Origin: Cohnella fermenti
GTDB lineage: Bacteria; Bacillota; Bacilli; Paenibacillales; Paenibacillaceae
NCBI RefSeq assembly: GCF_004801405.1
Contig: NZ_SSOB01000016.1
Span: forward strand, 1 to 64,000
Reading direction: 5' to 3'
DNA: 64,000 nucleotides
The notes below the pieces were generated by a model. The model was not told the origin of the DNA. It searched no databases and saw nothing but the letters and a program-made list of their open reading frames with translations. This document shows positions 24,634-33,634 of this stretch, one piece after another. The stretch's first letter is position 1. The number at the start of each line of letters is the position of its first letter. The translations under genes and the position numbers were made by a program.

Positions 24634-25350
24634 GTGAACGAAGCAGGCAATCGCATTCTGGTGGTGGACGACGAAGAGAGAATCCGTCGTCTGCTGCGCA
24701 TGTACCTGGAGAAGGAAGGCTATGTCATCGAGGAAGCGGAGGACGGCGAATCCGCGCTGCGCAAGGCGCTGCAGATGGATTACGACCTGATCGTTCTCGA
24801 TCTCATGCTGCCCGGCATCGACGGCATGGAGGTATGCACGCGCCTTCGGCAGAGCAAGGCGACGCCGGTCATCATGCTGACCGCGAAGGGCGAGGAAGTG
24901 AACCGCGTGCAGGGCTTCGAGGTCGGCGCCGACGATTACGTCGTCAAGCCGTTCAGCCCGCGCGAAGTGATCTTCCGGATCAAGGCGATTCTCCGCCGCT
25001 CGTCCGCGACCGCATTCCTCTCGAAGGAGCTGGCCACGAGCAACAATATCGTTTTCCCCCATCTGGTTATCGAGCACGATGCCCATCGCGTCACGGCGGA
25101 CGGCCAGGAGGTCAACCTGACGCCGAAGGAATACGAGCTGCTGCACTTCCTGGCAAGCTCGCCGGATAAGGTATATTCGCGCGAAGAGCTGCTCAAGGAC
25201 GTATGGAACTACGACTTCTTCGGCGACCTCCGCACGGTCGACACCCACGTCAAGCGTCTGCGCGAGAAGCTGAACCGGGTATCGGTCGAGGCCGCTTCGA
25301 TGATCACGACCGTCTGGGGAGTCGGCTACAAGCTTGAGGTGGCGAAGTAA
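24634..25350 (+). CDS. resD: Response regulator ResD
   Basis: An OmpR/PhoB-type response regulator of 238 residues that, with ResE, controls aerobic/anaerobic respiration genes. The receiver domain has the acidic pair in VVDDEE, the phosphorylated Asp56 in LIVLDLMLPG, and Lys85 in LTAKG. The C-terminal winged helix has LTPKEYELLHFL and VDTHVKRLREKL. The start is GTG. It lies between resC and resE (3-bp gap), so the signalling pair and the cytochrome c maturation genes form one operon, as in B. subtilis. Confidence 0.96.
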   Translation: MNEAGNRILVVDDEERIRRLLRMYLEKEGYVIEEAEDGESALRKALQMDYDLIVLDLMLPGIDGMEVCTRLRQSKATPVIMLTAKGEEVNRVQGFEVGADDYVVKPFSPREVIFRIKAILRRSSATAFLSKELATSNNIVFPHLVIEHDAHRVTADGQEVNLTPKEYELLHFLASSPDKVYSREELLKDVWNYDFFGDLRTVDTHVKRLREKLNRVSVEAASMITTVWGVGYKLEVAK

Positions 25351-25353
25351 GCG

Positions 25354-26784
25354 ATGGCCATCTGGAAAACCGTCGTCGGCAAGCTATGGCTGACGATCAT
25401 CGCGCTGGTGGCTGTCGTCATCTCCGTTAACGGCTTGTTCTTCCTGAATTATATCGACCTTAACTTCGTGGATTCCAGCGAGGTTAAGCATTTGTTTATT
25501 TACGCAGGGGCTGTCGGTTTTTTGCTGACAACCTTTTTCGCGTTCTTCCTGCTGAAGAAGATTACACAGCCGCTGCGCGAAATCAAGGAAGCGGCCGGCC
25601 AGATCGGCCAGGGCGACTTCACCGCCCGCGTCGCCATTCGTTCCACGGACGAGATCGGCGAGCTGGCGAACACGTTCAACTCGATGGCCGCCGAGATCGA
25701 CTCGCTTATCCAGATCCTCCAGCATGAGCGGGACCATCTGAGCAGCGTGCTGAGAAGCATGACGGATGCCGTCATCTCGTTTAACGCCGACGGCAAGGTC
25801 ATTCTGACGAATCCGCCGGGCAAGCATCTGCTGGGCGATTGGATCGCCACCGACTGGAGCGAGGAGGAAGCGTACGGGGAGGGAGAGGTGCCTCGTCCGA
25901 TTCAGGAGATCTTCCACGAGGTCATTCGCTGCGGCCAGGACATGACGAGCAAGGTTCACGTGAAGAACGAGGTGTTCTCCGTCGTTATGACCCCGCTCGT
26001 CTCTGCCGAGGGCGTGCGCGGCGCCGTCGCCGTGTTCCGGAATGTGACGGAGGAGTTCAAGGTCGAGAAGCTGCGCACCGACTTCGTGGCGAACATCTCG
26101 CACGAGATCCGGACGCCGCTCTCGATGGTGCAGGGCTACAGCGAAGCGCTGCTGGACGAGATCGTCACGTCGGCGGAGGAGAGGAAGGAGCTCGTCCAGG
26201 TGATCCACGACGAATCGCTGCGGATGGGACGGCTCGTCAAGGACCTGCTCGATCTCGCCCGCATGGAGGCGGGACACCTGGACCTGAATTCCCAGGTGCT
26301 CGACGTCCGGCAACTGATGAATCGCGTGTACCGCAAGTTCGCGGCGCTTACGAAGGACAAGGGAATTGCGCTGCTCTATGAGGAGAGCAAGGAGCCGCTT
26401 GTCCTTCAGGAAGCGGACGGGGACCGGCTGGAGCAGGTGCTGACGAACCTGATGGACAATGCGATCCGTCATACGGCGACCGGGTCCTCGATCCGGCTTC
26501 ACGCGGAGCTGGTTCCGACGAAGAAGGGCAACGAGGCGAAGCTTGTCGTCGCCGACGAAGGCCAAGGCATTCCCGCCGAAGATCTGCCTTATATCTTCGA
26601 GCGGTTCTACAAGGCGGACAAAGCCCGCAAGCGCGATCAGAACGGGGCGAGCGGGGGGACCGGGCTTGGCCTCGCGATCGTCAGCAATATCGTCGAAGCC
26701 CACGGCGGCCGAATCGAAGCGGCCAGCGAGGTGGGAAGCGGAACGACCTTCACCATTCATCTTCCGATGCAAGGCAAGTCGTAA
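25354..26784 (+). CDS. resE: Sensor histidine kinase ResE
   Basis: A membrane sensor kinase of 476 residues: two membrane helices near the N-terminus with an unusually short extracytoplasmic segment between them, HAMP (about 70-125), PAS (about 130-230), then a HisKA domain with the phosphorylated His250 in NISHEIRTPLS, and HATPase with N, G1 (DEGQG) and G2 (GGTGLGLAI) boxes. It phosphorylates ResD. The extracytoplasmic loop is only about 20 residues (SVNGLFFLNYIDLNFVDSSEVK), suggesting sensing through the PAS domain. Last gene of the res operon. Confidence 0.95.
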   Translation: MAIWKTVVGKLWLTIIALVAVVISVNGLFFLNYIDLNFVDSSEVKHLFIYAGAVGFLLTTFFAFFLLKKITQPLREIKEAAGQIGQGDFTARVAIRSTDEIGELANTFNSMAAEIDSLIQILQHERDHLSSVLRSMTDAVISFNADGKVILTNPPGKHLLGDWIATDWSEEEAYGEGEVPRPIQEIFHEVIRCGQDMTSKVHVKNEVFSVVMTPLVSAEGVRGAVAVFRNVTEEFKVEKLRTDFVANISHEIRTPLSMVQGYSEALLDEIVTSAEERKELVQVIHDESLRMGRLVKDLLDLARMEAGHLDLNSQVLDVRQLMNRVYRKFAALTKDKGIALLYEESKEPLVLQEADGDRLEQVLTNLMDNAIRHTATGSSIRLHAELVPTKKGNEAKLVVADEGQGIPAEDLPYIFERFYKADKARKRDQNGASGGTGLGLAIVSNIVEAHGGRIEAASEVGSGTTFTIHLPMQGKS

Positions 26785-26800
26785 TCATCTTAGAGATCGC

Positions 26801-26829
26801 GGAAGGCGGCGATGAGCTTGCCGCCTTCC
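26801..26829 (+). other. Perfect 10-bp hairpin between resE and the MFS gene
   Basis: GGAAGGCGGC and GCCGCCTTCC flank a 9-nt loop. No T-run follows; the stem ends about 10 nt before the ribosome-binding site of the next gene. It may be a processing or stability element, or a weak terminator. Confidence 0.5.
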
Positions 26830-26851
26830 CGGGGAAGAGGCAGGGATCAGC

Positions 26852-28120
26852 ATGTATAGTTGGAGGCGCTTGCAGACAACCGCGTCCGAGAGCTTGAAGA
26901 GGAAGCTCGGGCTTGGCGGCGAGGCGATCGTGTCGCTGTTCATCCATGGATGCTTCCAATTCGGAGCTTCGATGTCCGGGCTGTTCTTGAACCTGTATCT
27001 TTGGCGGCTGACCGAGAACCTATGGATCAACGGGATGTTTAATCTGATCGTCTACGGCGTGACTCCGATCGCGTTCGCCGTCGGCGGCTACATTGCGAAG
27101 CGGAGAGACCGGATGGTCACGTACCGCGTCGGCATCGTCCTGATCGCCGTATTCTATCTGGTCGTCGTTATCGCAAGAGACAGCGTCGTCGATTATTACC
27201 CGTTGTTCGCTCTCTGCAATGGCTTCGCTCTGGGGCTCTATTGGAACGGCTATCTTGTTCTGATGTATGACGTGGTAGATTCGCGAGGGCGGGGACGGTA
27301 TCTTGGCATCAACATGGTCGTATTCAATACGGCGGGCTTGATCGGACCGGCGCTCGCCGGCTTCCTGATCGGCTGGTTCGAAGGGCTTCAAGGGTATATC
27401 GTGATGTTCTCCGTCGCCTGCTTCATGTTCATGATCGCCGCGCTGTTCAGCACCCGAATTCGGAAGAAGCCGTCCCATCACCGGACATATTACTTGAAGT
27501 ACACGCTGTCCGTGCTGAAGAAGGAGCCTGTCTGGCTGCAGGGGTTGTTCGGCTTCCTGCTGCTTGGAATCTTCCAGGGCATCATGCTGTTCCTGCCGAA
27601 CATTCTGCTCTATCAGACCGTCGGCAGCGAGCGCTGGGTCGGCCTGCTCACCATGTTCTTCGCCATGCTTACGATCTCGATGGGGTTGTACATCTCCCGC
27701 CGCAGCGATCGGGATTCCGTGCGCGGCAGCCTGGCGCTCAGCACGTCGCTGGTCACGTCGGCCGCCTGCTTGCTGCTCATCGATATCGATTGGTGGAGTG
27801 TGCTGCTCTTCATGGCCATCTTCTCATTCTTTAATCCGCTGACGGTGAACACGCTGACCTCCTACAACTATCGGTTGATGGACTTCCTTCCGCTGCGCGG
27901 AGAGTTCCGAATCGAGTCGGTCGTTATCAAGGAGCTGTTCCTGAATATCGGGCGCGTGCTGTCGATCCTCTTCCTCATTCTGTTCGCCGACGATCCCGAC
28001 TCCCGGGCGATGCCGATTGTACTCGTTCTCGCGGCGCTGCTGCACATGCTCATCGTCCCGCTTGTACGGAAGAAGGGGCAGGAGATCAGCGGACGGACAA
28101 TCGAACGGGAGAAGGCTTGA
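26852..28120 (+). CDS. MFS transporter of unknown substrate
   Basis: A 422-residue major facilitator with about twelve hydrophobic helices. The loop between helices 2 and 3 carries KRRDRMVTYRVG, a degenerate form of the MFS A motif. It resembles the YqgE-type group of Bacillus MFS proteins, but no substrate can be assigned. AGAGGCAGGGATCAG precedes the ATG. It follows resE by 67 bp with a hairpin between, so it could be read-through transcribed with res or independent. Confidence 0.85.
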   Translation: MYSWRRLQTTASESLKRKLGLGGEAIVSLFIHGCFQFGASMSGLFLNLYLWRLTENLWINGMFNLIVYGVTPIAFAVGGYIAKRRDRMVTYRVGIVLIAVFYLVVVIARDSVVDYYPLFALCNGFALGLYWNGYLVLMYDVVDSRGRGRYLGINMVVFNTAGLIGPALAGFLIGWFEGLQGYIVMFSVACFMFMIAALFSTRIRKKPSHHRTYYLKYTLSVLKKEPVWLQGLFGFLLLGIFQGIMLFLPNILLYQTVGSERWVGLLTMFFAMLTISMGLYISRRSDRDSVRGSLALSTSLVTSAACLLLIDIDWWSVLLFMAIFSFFNPLTVNTLTSYNYRLMDFLPLRGEFRIESVVIKELFLNIGRVLSILFLILFADDPDSRAMPIVLVLAALLHMLIVPLVRKKGQEISGRTIEREKA

Positions 28121-28143
28121 ATTGAGCGGAATCGCGGCGTTTT

Positions 28144-28312
28144 AGGTGATTTTTAGCATACATCTGACGCTTCAAGGCTCGTTTGTGCCGCTTTTATATG
28201 GTTTTTAGCATACATTCGGCGGCTCGAGCCGGAATTTCTGCTATGGATGTGATTTTTCGCATAATCGCCCAACCTGCCCGTTTTCGAGCTGCGCCAATGT
28301 GGATTCTCACAT
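28144..28312. repeat. 52-bp-periodic element array, cluster B (4 units)
   Basis: Related 16-bp elements begin at 28144, 28196, 28247 and 28297 (spacings 52, 51, 50). The first three read in the minus orientation (ATGCTA-AAAA-TCACCT, ATGCTA-AAAA-CCATAT, ATGCGA-AAAA-TCACAT). The fourth, ATGTG..CACAT followed by AAAAC, reads in the plus orientation. This array fills most of the 342-bp gap between the convergent MFS gene and serA; nothing else is visible there except the serA terminator. Confidence 0.8.
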
Positions 28313-28385
28313 AAAACCCGGATGTACGGCAGCATGGGCGGCTTCGGCAGCTCCGGCAGTCTCGACAGTATCGCGAATATAACAA

Positions 28386-28433
28386 AACTCGGGCCGCCCT
28401 GACGTCATAAATGACGTCGGGACGGCCCGAGTT
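28386..28433 (-). terminator. serA terminator, bidirectional hairpin
   Basis: A long, near-perfect stem pairs AACTCGGGCCGCCCTGACGTCAT with its complement across a 2-nt loop. On the minus strand it is followed by TTGTTATATT, on the plus strand by GTTGTTC, so it can serve the convergent transcripts on both sides. Confidence 0.8.
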
Positions 28434-28462
28434 GTTGTTCGCCGTCGAACTCCTGCCACGCT

Positions 28463-30055
28463 TTAGTAAAGCTGAATTTCCTTCGCGGTCACGAGGTCCG
28501 TCAGATCCGCGACTTGGGCGATAACGTCCTTCGGAACCGCCTTGTCGACACCGAGAACCATGATGGCGGCACCGCCGACGAGCTTCCGGCCGACCTGCAT
28601 CGTCGCAATGTTGACGTCGTTGCTGCCGAGCAGCGTGCCGACGCGGCCGATGATGCCCGGCTTGTCATTGTGCGAGATGAGGAGCAGATTGCCTTCCGGA
28701 GCGACGTCGACCGGATACTGGTCGATCTGCGTGATGCGGGCGCCGAATCCGTTCAGCAGGGCGCCGGCAACGGTGCGCTCTTCCTTGTCGGTGCGCAGCG
28801 TTACGGATACAAGGTTCGTGAAGCCCTTGCTGGCGTGGGACTTGTTCACGACGATGTTCACGCCGCGCGTCTTGGCCAGGTGCATCGAATTAACCGCGTT
28901 GACCTGGTCGGAGCCGAGGTGATGAGCCAGCACGCCTTGAACGATATAGCGAGTCAGCGGCTGCGTGTCGACGTCCGCGAGCTCGCCGGAGCAACCGACC
29001 ACAATCTCCTTGACCGGGCCCGAAGCGATCTGGGCCGCGAAGCTGCCGAGCTTCACGCCGAGCGGGAAGTACGGCTCCAGCTTGGACAGCACGTCCGCCG
29101 GGACGGGCGGCATGTTGACCGCATTCTTGTACGGCTCGCCGCGAAGAATGTGGAGCAATTGCTCGGACACGTCGATCGCGACGTTCTCTTGCGCTTCCAC
29201 GGTGGAGGCGCCAAGGTGCGGAGTCACGATGATCTTCGGGTGCGAGAGGAACGGGTGCTCCTTCGTCGGCGGTTCTTCCTCGAACACGTCGAATGCGGCT
29301 CCGGCAACGATGCCGGCGTCGATCGCCTCAACGAGAGCCAGCTCGTCGATGATGCCGCCGCGTGCGCAGTTGATGATGCGGACGCCCTTCTTGATGCGGG
29401 AGAACTGTTCTTTGCCGATCATGTGGCGGGTCTCCGGCGTCAGCGGCGTGTGCACCGTAATGAAGTCGGCCTCGCGGACGACGTCCTCGACGGAGGCGAG
29501 CTTCACGCCGAGCTTCTCGGCGCGCTCTTCGGTCAGGAACGGATCATAGCCGAGCACGGTCATGCCGAACGCCTTCGCGCGCGCAGCCACTTCGCTGCCG
29601 ATGCGGCCCATGCCGAGAACGCCCAGCACCTTGTTGCGAAGCTCGACGCCGACGAACGACTTGCGGTCCCATTCGCCGCCGACGGTCTTCAGATAGGCTT
29701 GAGGAATATGGCGGGCGAGCGCCATCATCATCGCGAAGGTATGCTCGCAAGTGGTGATAGTGTTGCCGTCCGGAGCGTTGATGACGACGATGCCGCGCTT
29801 CGTGGCGGCTTCGAGGTCGATGTTGTCGACGCCAACGCCGGCGCGTCCGATCACCTTCAATTGCTTGCCTGCAGTCATGATTCGTTCGGTCACGCGTGTC
29901 TGGCTGCGAACAAGAAGAGCGTCGTATTCGCCGATGATCTGAACGAGTTCGTCTTCGGAAAGTCCGGTCTTCTTGTCGATGGAGATGTCGGACGCCTCAA
30001 CAAGAAGCGAAATGCCCAGATCGCTGATCGGGTCCGATACCAACACTTTAAACAT
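28463..30055 (-). CDS. serA: D-3-phosphoglycerate dehydrogenase
   Basis: Catalyses the first step of serine biosynthesis, oxidation of 3-phosphoglycerate to 3-phosphohydroxypyruvate. The 530-residue protein is the long form: a D-2-hydroxyacid dehydrogenase core with the NAD loop GMGRIGSEVAARAKAFGM, the RGGIIDE segment and the catalytic His in TPHLGAST; an intervening domain (about 320-450); and a C-terminal ACT domain (NLLLISHNDKPGIIGRVGTLL) for serine feedback. AGGGGGC precedes the ATG. It is monocistronic on the minus strand, with a promoter candidate at 30223-30250. Confidence 0.97.
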   Translation of the reverse strand: MFKVLVSDPISDLGISLLVEASDISIDKKTGLSEDELVQIIGEYDALLVRSQTRVTERIMTAGKQLKVIGRAGVGVDNIDLEAATKRGIVVINAPDGNTITTCEHTFAMMMALARHIPQAYLKTVGGEWDRKSFVGVELRNKVLGVLGMGRIGSEVAARAKAFGMTVLGYDPFLTEERAEKLGVKLASVEDVVREADFITVHTPLTPETRHMIGKEQFSRIKKGVRIINCARGGIIDELALVEAIDAGIVAGAAFDVFEEEPPTKEHPFLSHPKIIVTPHLGASTVEAQENVAIDVSEQLLHILRGEPYKNAVNMPPVPADVLSKLEPYFPLGVKLGSFAAQIASGPVKEIVVGCSGELADVDTQPLTRYIVQGVLAHHLGSDQVNAVNSMHLAKTRGVNIVVNKSHASKGFTNLVSVTLRTDKEERTVAGALLNGFGARITQIDQYPVDVAPEGNLLLISHNDKPGIIGRVGTLLGSNDVNIATMQVGRKLVGGAAIMVLGVDKAVPKDVIAQVADLTDLVTAKEIQLY

Positions 30056-30222
30056 TTGAAAGCCCCCTAAGCTTATTAAATGTAGAAATCACTCCAGGCG
30101 GCGCCCATCGCATCCAAGCGAAGAACGTTACGCCGAGAGTGATGCCGTGAACGGATGAATGATGCTGCATTTAGCAAACGTGCATAAAGAAAGCTTGTCT
30201 GTCTTTCCATAACGTAACTCAT

Positions 30223-30250
30223 TTTATAGCAATAATACAGACAAAAGCAA
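30223..30250 (-). promoter_or_regulatory. Candidate serA promoter
   Basis: On the minus strand TTGCTT and TATAAA are spaced 16 bp, with an extended -10 TGC. The start point would be about 160 nt before the serA ATG. I see no T-box or other riboswitch in that leader. Confidence 0.5.
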
Positions 30251-30292
30251 TGGCTAAAATCGCACATTGCTTCTGACGTTGCGCTTATTCTG

Positions 30293-31213
30293 TCAGCTCG
30301 CGGAGAAGAACGGAAGCTGCGGCAGCATCTGCGAGCCGTAGAACCTTGACTTCTGCTGCAGGAAATCCCCGTCCCGCACGGCGTCCGTTCTCGTCAGCAG
30401 GTCCGCCACGGAGCCCATCGTCTTGAGCTTCATTGTCTCGGCCTGACCGGAGGCGAGGAAGCCGTCGATTCGGGCGGTCAGGTCCTGCGGAAGGAAACTT
30501 CCCGTCAGCGATTGCTCCTCCATATACTTGGCCGAGAGCAGGTTCTTGGTGATGAGCGGAAGGGACTTCCACTCGGACAGCTCGAGAAGCGTCTTGGCCT
30601 GCGAATCGTAATCCGTCGTCATGTCGACGATGGAGGCCCACTTGGCCATCGACCGATAGTACGCCGTCTGACCCGCCAGCGCCATCTTCACGGCTTCCTT
30701 GTAGAAGGCGTCCTTCTTGATCTGGCTGAGCAGGATGGAGCCGGTTCCTTCATTCGCGCTGGAGGCGAACGAGGAGAGGCTGTTGATGTACAGCTTAAGG
30801 CTCTTCAGGTAATCGTCCTGAGCCTCCTGCAGCAGCGGCGATACGGGCGGGATATAGGCGATCTTCGCCGAATCGTACTGCGCGGAAGCGAGCTTGACGA
30901 GCTCCTTGATCGCGGAGGAGCGGTCGGCGGATTCCACGGACAGCCACTTCCGCTCGGCTTCGTTCCATTCGTTGACGAATTCCCGATAGGGCAAAAATAC
31001 GGTATGATAGAAAGACACCAGGTCCTGCAGGGAGTAAGCGTTCGGTGAAGCTTCGACTTCTTCGTGCGCGGCGGCAGACTCTTGCTGCGTGCCGTCGTTC
31101 GCTCGTTCGGTGCCGACTTGGACGCCGTAGAAGAAGGCAGCGACCGCTACGACGAGCATAAAAAGAAATCCCAATGCGAATAAAATATCGGTGCGAGCTA
31201 GGCGTTTGTCCAT
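30293..31213 (-). CDS. Membrane-anchored hypothetical protein
   Basis: Not recognised as a named family. The 306-residue product has one N-terminal membrane helix (ILFALGFLFMLVVAVAAFFYGV), a short low-complexity linker (about 38-55), and a long helical domain facing outward with regular Leu/Ala/Tyr spacing (for example YDSAKIAYIPPVSPLLQEAQDDYLKSLK). The ATG at 31213 is chosen for its AGAGGAG site; an upstream in-frame extension to 31408 lacks support. It is divergent from the CPBP protease gene with a 99-bp gap. Function unknown; a cell-envelope role is a guess from topology. Confidence 0.8.
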   Translation of the reverse strand: MDKRLARTDILFALGFLFMLVVAVAAFFYGVQVGTERANDGTQQESAAAHEEVEASPNAYSLQDLVSFYHTVFLPYREFVNEWNEAERKWLSVESADRSSAIKELVKLASAQYDSAKIAYIPPVSPLLQEAQDDYLKSLKLYINSLSSFASSANEGTGSILLSQIKKDAFYKEAVKMALAGQTAYYRSMAKWASIVDMTTDYDSQAKTLLELSEWKSLPLITKNLLSAKYMEEQSLTGSFLPQDLTARIDGFLASGQAETMKLKTMGSVADLLTRTDAVRDGDFLQQKSRFYGSQMLPQLPFFSAS

Positions 31214-31312
31214 CGGTAACTCCTCTTTGCGGTCAATTGGTAGAATCGGGCATAGACTTGGCAGAGCACAAAACGTTGCACAACACAAAACTTGAAACGA
31301 ATCAGAGGGCAA

Positions 31313-31912
31313 ATGAAAAAATTCGACATCCGCAACATCAAGGTGCGCAAGGTAGACATCGGGCAGCTCGACGATCGTCTCTTGCTTATCAATTTGTATT
31401 TGACGCAACTGATTACTTTCATTATCGGTTTCCTATGGGTAATTTTACAGGGCAGAAACGTGATAAATTTGTTCCGGTTGCCGGAGACCCCCGAATTCCT
31501 GTATTGGGGGGCGGCGCTCGCGGCGATTATCGTCCTGTTCGACATCGCGATCTCCAGGTGGGTGCCCGAGCAGGCAATGGACGACGGCGGCGTGAACGAG
31601 AAGATGTTCCGCAAGCGGCCGCTCTGGCACATCGTTCTGATCTGCCTCGTCGTCAGCGTCTGCGAGGAGCTGCTGTTCCGCGGCGCGATCCAGCACGCGA
31701 TCGGAGCTTATTGGACGAGCATCCTGTTCGCGGCCATTCACGTCCGCTACTTAAAACATTGGATCCCGACGGGCATGGTGTTCGGCATCAGCTATTCGCT
31801 CGGATGGGTTCAGGATCATACCGGAACGATATGGGCCCCGATCGCCGCGCACTTCGTCTTCGACTTGATCATGGGGCTGATCATTCGGTTCCGGAAGGAG
31901 ACGGACCGATGA
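31313..31912 (+). CDS. CPBP family intramembrane glutamic endopeptidase
   Basis: An Abi/CAAX-type intramembrane protease of 199 residues with about six membrane helices. The catalytic signature EELLFRG lies in the helix CLVVSVCEELLFRGAIQHAI; later motifs FAAIHV and APIAAHFVFDLI provide the conserved His residues. Substrate unknown. The start is ATG with a weak AGAGGG site; a TTG at 31292 is less likely. The stop overlaps the next small gene (ATGA), which suggests they work together or are coupled. Confidence 0.9.
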   Translation: MKKFDIRNIKVRKVDIGQLDDRLLLINLYLTQLITFIIGFLWVILQGRNVINLFRLPETPEFLYWGAALAAIIVLFDIAISRWVPEQAMDDGGVNEKMFRKRPLWHIVLICLVVSVCEELLFRGAIQHAIGAYWTSILFAAIHVRYLKHWIPTGMVFGISYSLGWVQDHTGTIWAPIAAHFVFDLIMGLIIRFRKETDR

Positions 31913-32199
31913 GCGGGCAAGATCGTTCGGGTACCTGGGAGCGTTACATGGAAGCGAAGCGGCAAGCCTTCTCCGAGGAGGAGCGGACGGGCGAGCCTCG
32001 GACGCTCGAGGAGCTCGAGGAGGCGATCGCCAGAGCGGCGGAGTCGTCCGGCATTCCGGAGACGGGCATGCCGCCCAGAGCGTCGGTCCACCCCTCGAAC
32101 AAAGGCTCCTGGAGCCGCTGGTTCTACCGGCTGCTCGTGCTCGTCTTCTTCGCTCTGGTCGCGGGCCTCATCTGGTGGGGCAACCGCAGTCAAGGCTGA
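31909..32199 (+). CDS. Small tail-anchored hypothetical protein
   Basis: A 96-residue protein, not recognised. The N-terminal 70 residues are charged and helical (EEERTGEPRTLEELEEAIARAAESSG); a single C-terminal membrane helix (FYRLLVLVFFALVAGLIWWG) is followed by five residues, so it looks tail-anchored. It starts with ATGA overlap to the CPBP protease gene and a GGAAGGAGA site, so the pair is translationally coupled. Its last 10 bp overlap the convergent deacetylase gene. Confidence 0.8.
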   Translation: MSGQDRSGTWERYMEAKRQAFSEEERTGEPRTLEELEEAIARAAESSGIPETGMPPRASVHPSNKGSWSRWFYRLLVLVFFALVAGLIWWGNRSQG

Positions 32200-33092
32200 T
32201 CGGAGACGTCGATGAGGCCCGGATCGACGAAGGAGTAGCCCTTGTCCTCAAGCGTCGTCAGAACGCTGTCCAGAGCTTCCGCCGTCCATGACAGCTCATG
32301 CATCAGAATGTTGCTGCCGGCGTGCAGTTGATCGGTAATGTTCCGAGTGATGGCGGCCGTCTTGTCCTTGATCTTGTCGCCGCTCATCTCCCAGTCGAGG
32401 GAGCCGTCGGACCATGTCATATACAGCAGGCCGAGCTCCTTCGCGATCGCATGGGTGTCCGCGTTCCCGGACCCGTGGGGAGGGCGGAAGAACACAGGAG
32501 GAGAGCCGACCGTAGCCTTCACGATATCCTGAACGTCGCTTAGCTGCTTGCGGATCGTATCGGCCGACTCCTTGCCGAGCTGGATGTGGTCCCACGAGTG
32601 ATTGCCGATCGTCTGTCCGCGATCGAATATCTCCTGGAGCAGCTCGGGATGCTTCTTGACCCGGTAACCGTTGACGAAGAAAATAGCCTTCGCATGGTGC
32701 TTGTCCAACGTGTCGAGGATGGGCGCGAGTGTAGTCGAATCCTTCGGCCCGTCGTCGAAGGTGAGAAGGACGACCTTGCGTTCCGTCTTGTCCTTGTCGA
32801 TCGGAACGATATCGTAGTTGGCGTTCATGCGGTACAGCGGCACCCCGTTATCCGCCGCCGATGACGGTTCCGCGGACTCCTCGGAAGAGGCGGAAGCGGC
32901 CGGGGCGGACGAAGCGGCTTCGGCTGCCGGCGCGGAAGGCAGGGCAGGCGATGCCGAAGCGGAGGGCGCCTGCGTCCCGGCGCTCGAGGCGGCGGTAGGC
33001 AGCGAGGCCCGATCTTCGGAATTCGAATGGCCGCAAGCGGACAGGGCGTAGAGCAGAACGGGAATGGCTGCAGCGGCGGATAAGCGGCGCAT
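32190..33092 (-). CDS. Polysaccharide deacetylase lipoprotein
   Basis: A NodB-domain (CE4) enzyme of 300 residues expected to remove acetyl groups from a cell-wall or exopolysaccharide. The N-terminus is a lipoprotein signal with lipobox LSAC, followed by an Ala/Ser/Pro-rich linker (about 25-85). Catalytic motifs are TFDDGPKD (motif 1 with Asp-Asp), NHSWDH (motif 2, metal His), RPPHG (motif 3), and a late MHEL segment. AAGGAG lies 11 nt before the ATG. It is convergent and overlapping by 10 bp with the tail-anchored protein gene. Confidence 0.92.
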   Translation of the reverse strand: MRRLSAAAAIPVLLYALSACGHSNSEDRASLPTAASSAGTQAPSASASPALPSAPAAEAASSAPAASASSEESAEPSSAADNGVPLYRMNANYDIVPIDKDKTERKVVLLTFDDGPKDSTTLAPILDTLDKHHAKAIFFVNGYRVKKHPELLQEIFDRGQTIGNHSWDHIQLGKESADTIRKQLSDVQDIVKATVGSPPVFFRPPHGSGNADTHAIAKELGLLYMTWSDGSLDWEMSGDKIKDKTAAITRNITDQLHAGSNILMHELSWTAEALDSVLTTLEDKGYSFVDPGLIDVSDQP

Positions 33093-33279
33093 GGCATCTG
33101 AGCTCCTTCATCTAAGTAGTGGGATTGTCCGTGTGCTACTGCTGATCATAGCATAACCCGATCCGGCGGGGTACGGTGCGTCTTCCTTAATTTGTTGGAG
33201 GATGAGCTTCGCAGATCCGGCCACACTACACGATGAAGGCCAATAGGCCGCACTATTTGTACCACGGGCAGGAGGGCGT

Positions 33280-33624
33280 ATGATGAAGACGACGACATTC
33301 TTGATGGGCGCTTTGGCGGGGGCGACCCTCGTGATGATCGCCCGGCGCAGCCGGATGGTCAACGCAGCCGCCGGCATGGTCGGAGAGCATATGAAGAGCC
33401 GATGGAGCGGGATGAAGGAGGATGCCATCGGCCGGATGGTGACCCGGAAATTCGGGGGCAAAGATAATTCTTCGGCAAGAGGCCGCGACTCCCATTCCCG
33501 TTCGGAGCATGCGGATTCGCACCGGAGCGGCCTGTCCGAGCTGTCGCATCTGGCGGAGCGGGACCCGGACGTCAAGGAGGCCATGGACGAGATTTTCTCC
33601 CGCGGCGGAGAGCACCGGAATTAA
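33280..33624 (+). CDS. Small hypothetical protein, YtxH-like
   Basis: A 114-residue protein with a short hydrophobic N-terminus (FLMGALAGATLVMIARR) and a hydrophilic Ser/His/Arg/Asp-rich tail. The layout resembles general YtxH-type small envelope proteins, but no signature is diagnostic. The start is the first of two adjacent ATG codons, with CAGGAGGG just before. Divergent from the deacetylase gene and followed by a strong bidirectional terminator. Confidence 0.7.
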   Translation: MMKTTTFLMGALAGATLVMIARRSRMVNAAAGMVGEHMKSRWSGMKEDAIGRMVTRKFGGKDNSSARGRDSHSRSEHADSHRSGLSELSHLAERDPDVKEAMDEIFSRGGEHRN

Positions 33625-33634
33625 GCCAACATCT

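Noticed and set aside
30056..30290. T-box or other riboswitch in the serA leader
   Set aside because: No T-box sequence, no specifier stem and no terminator hairpin were found before serA.
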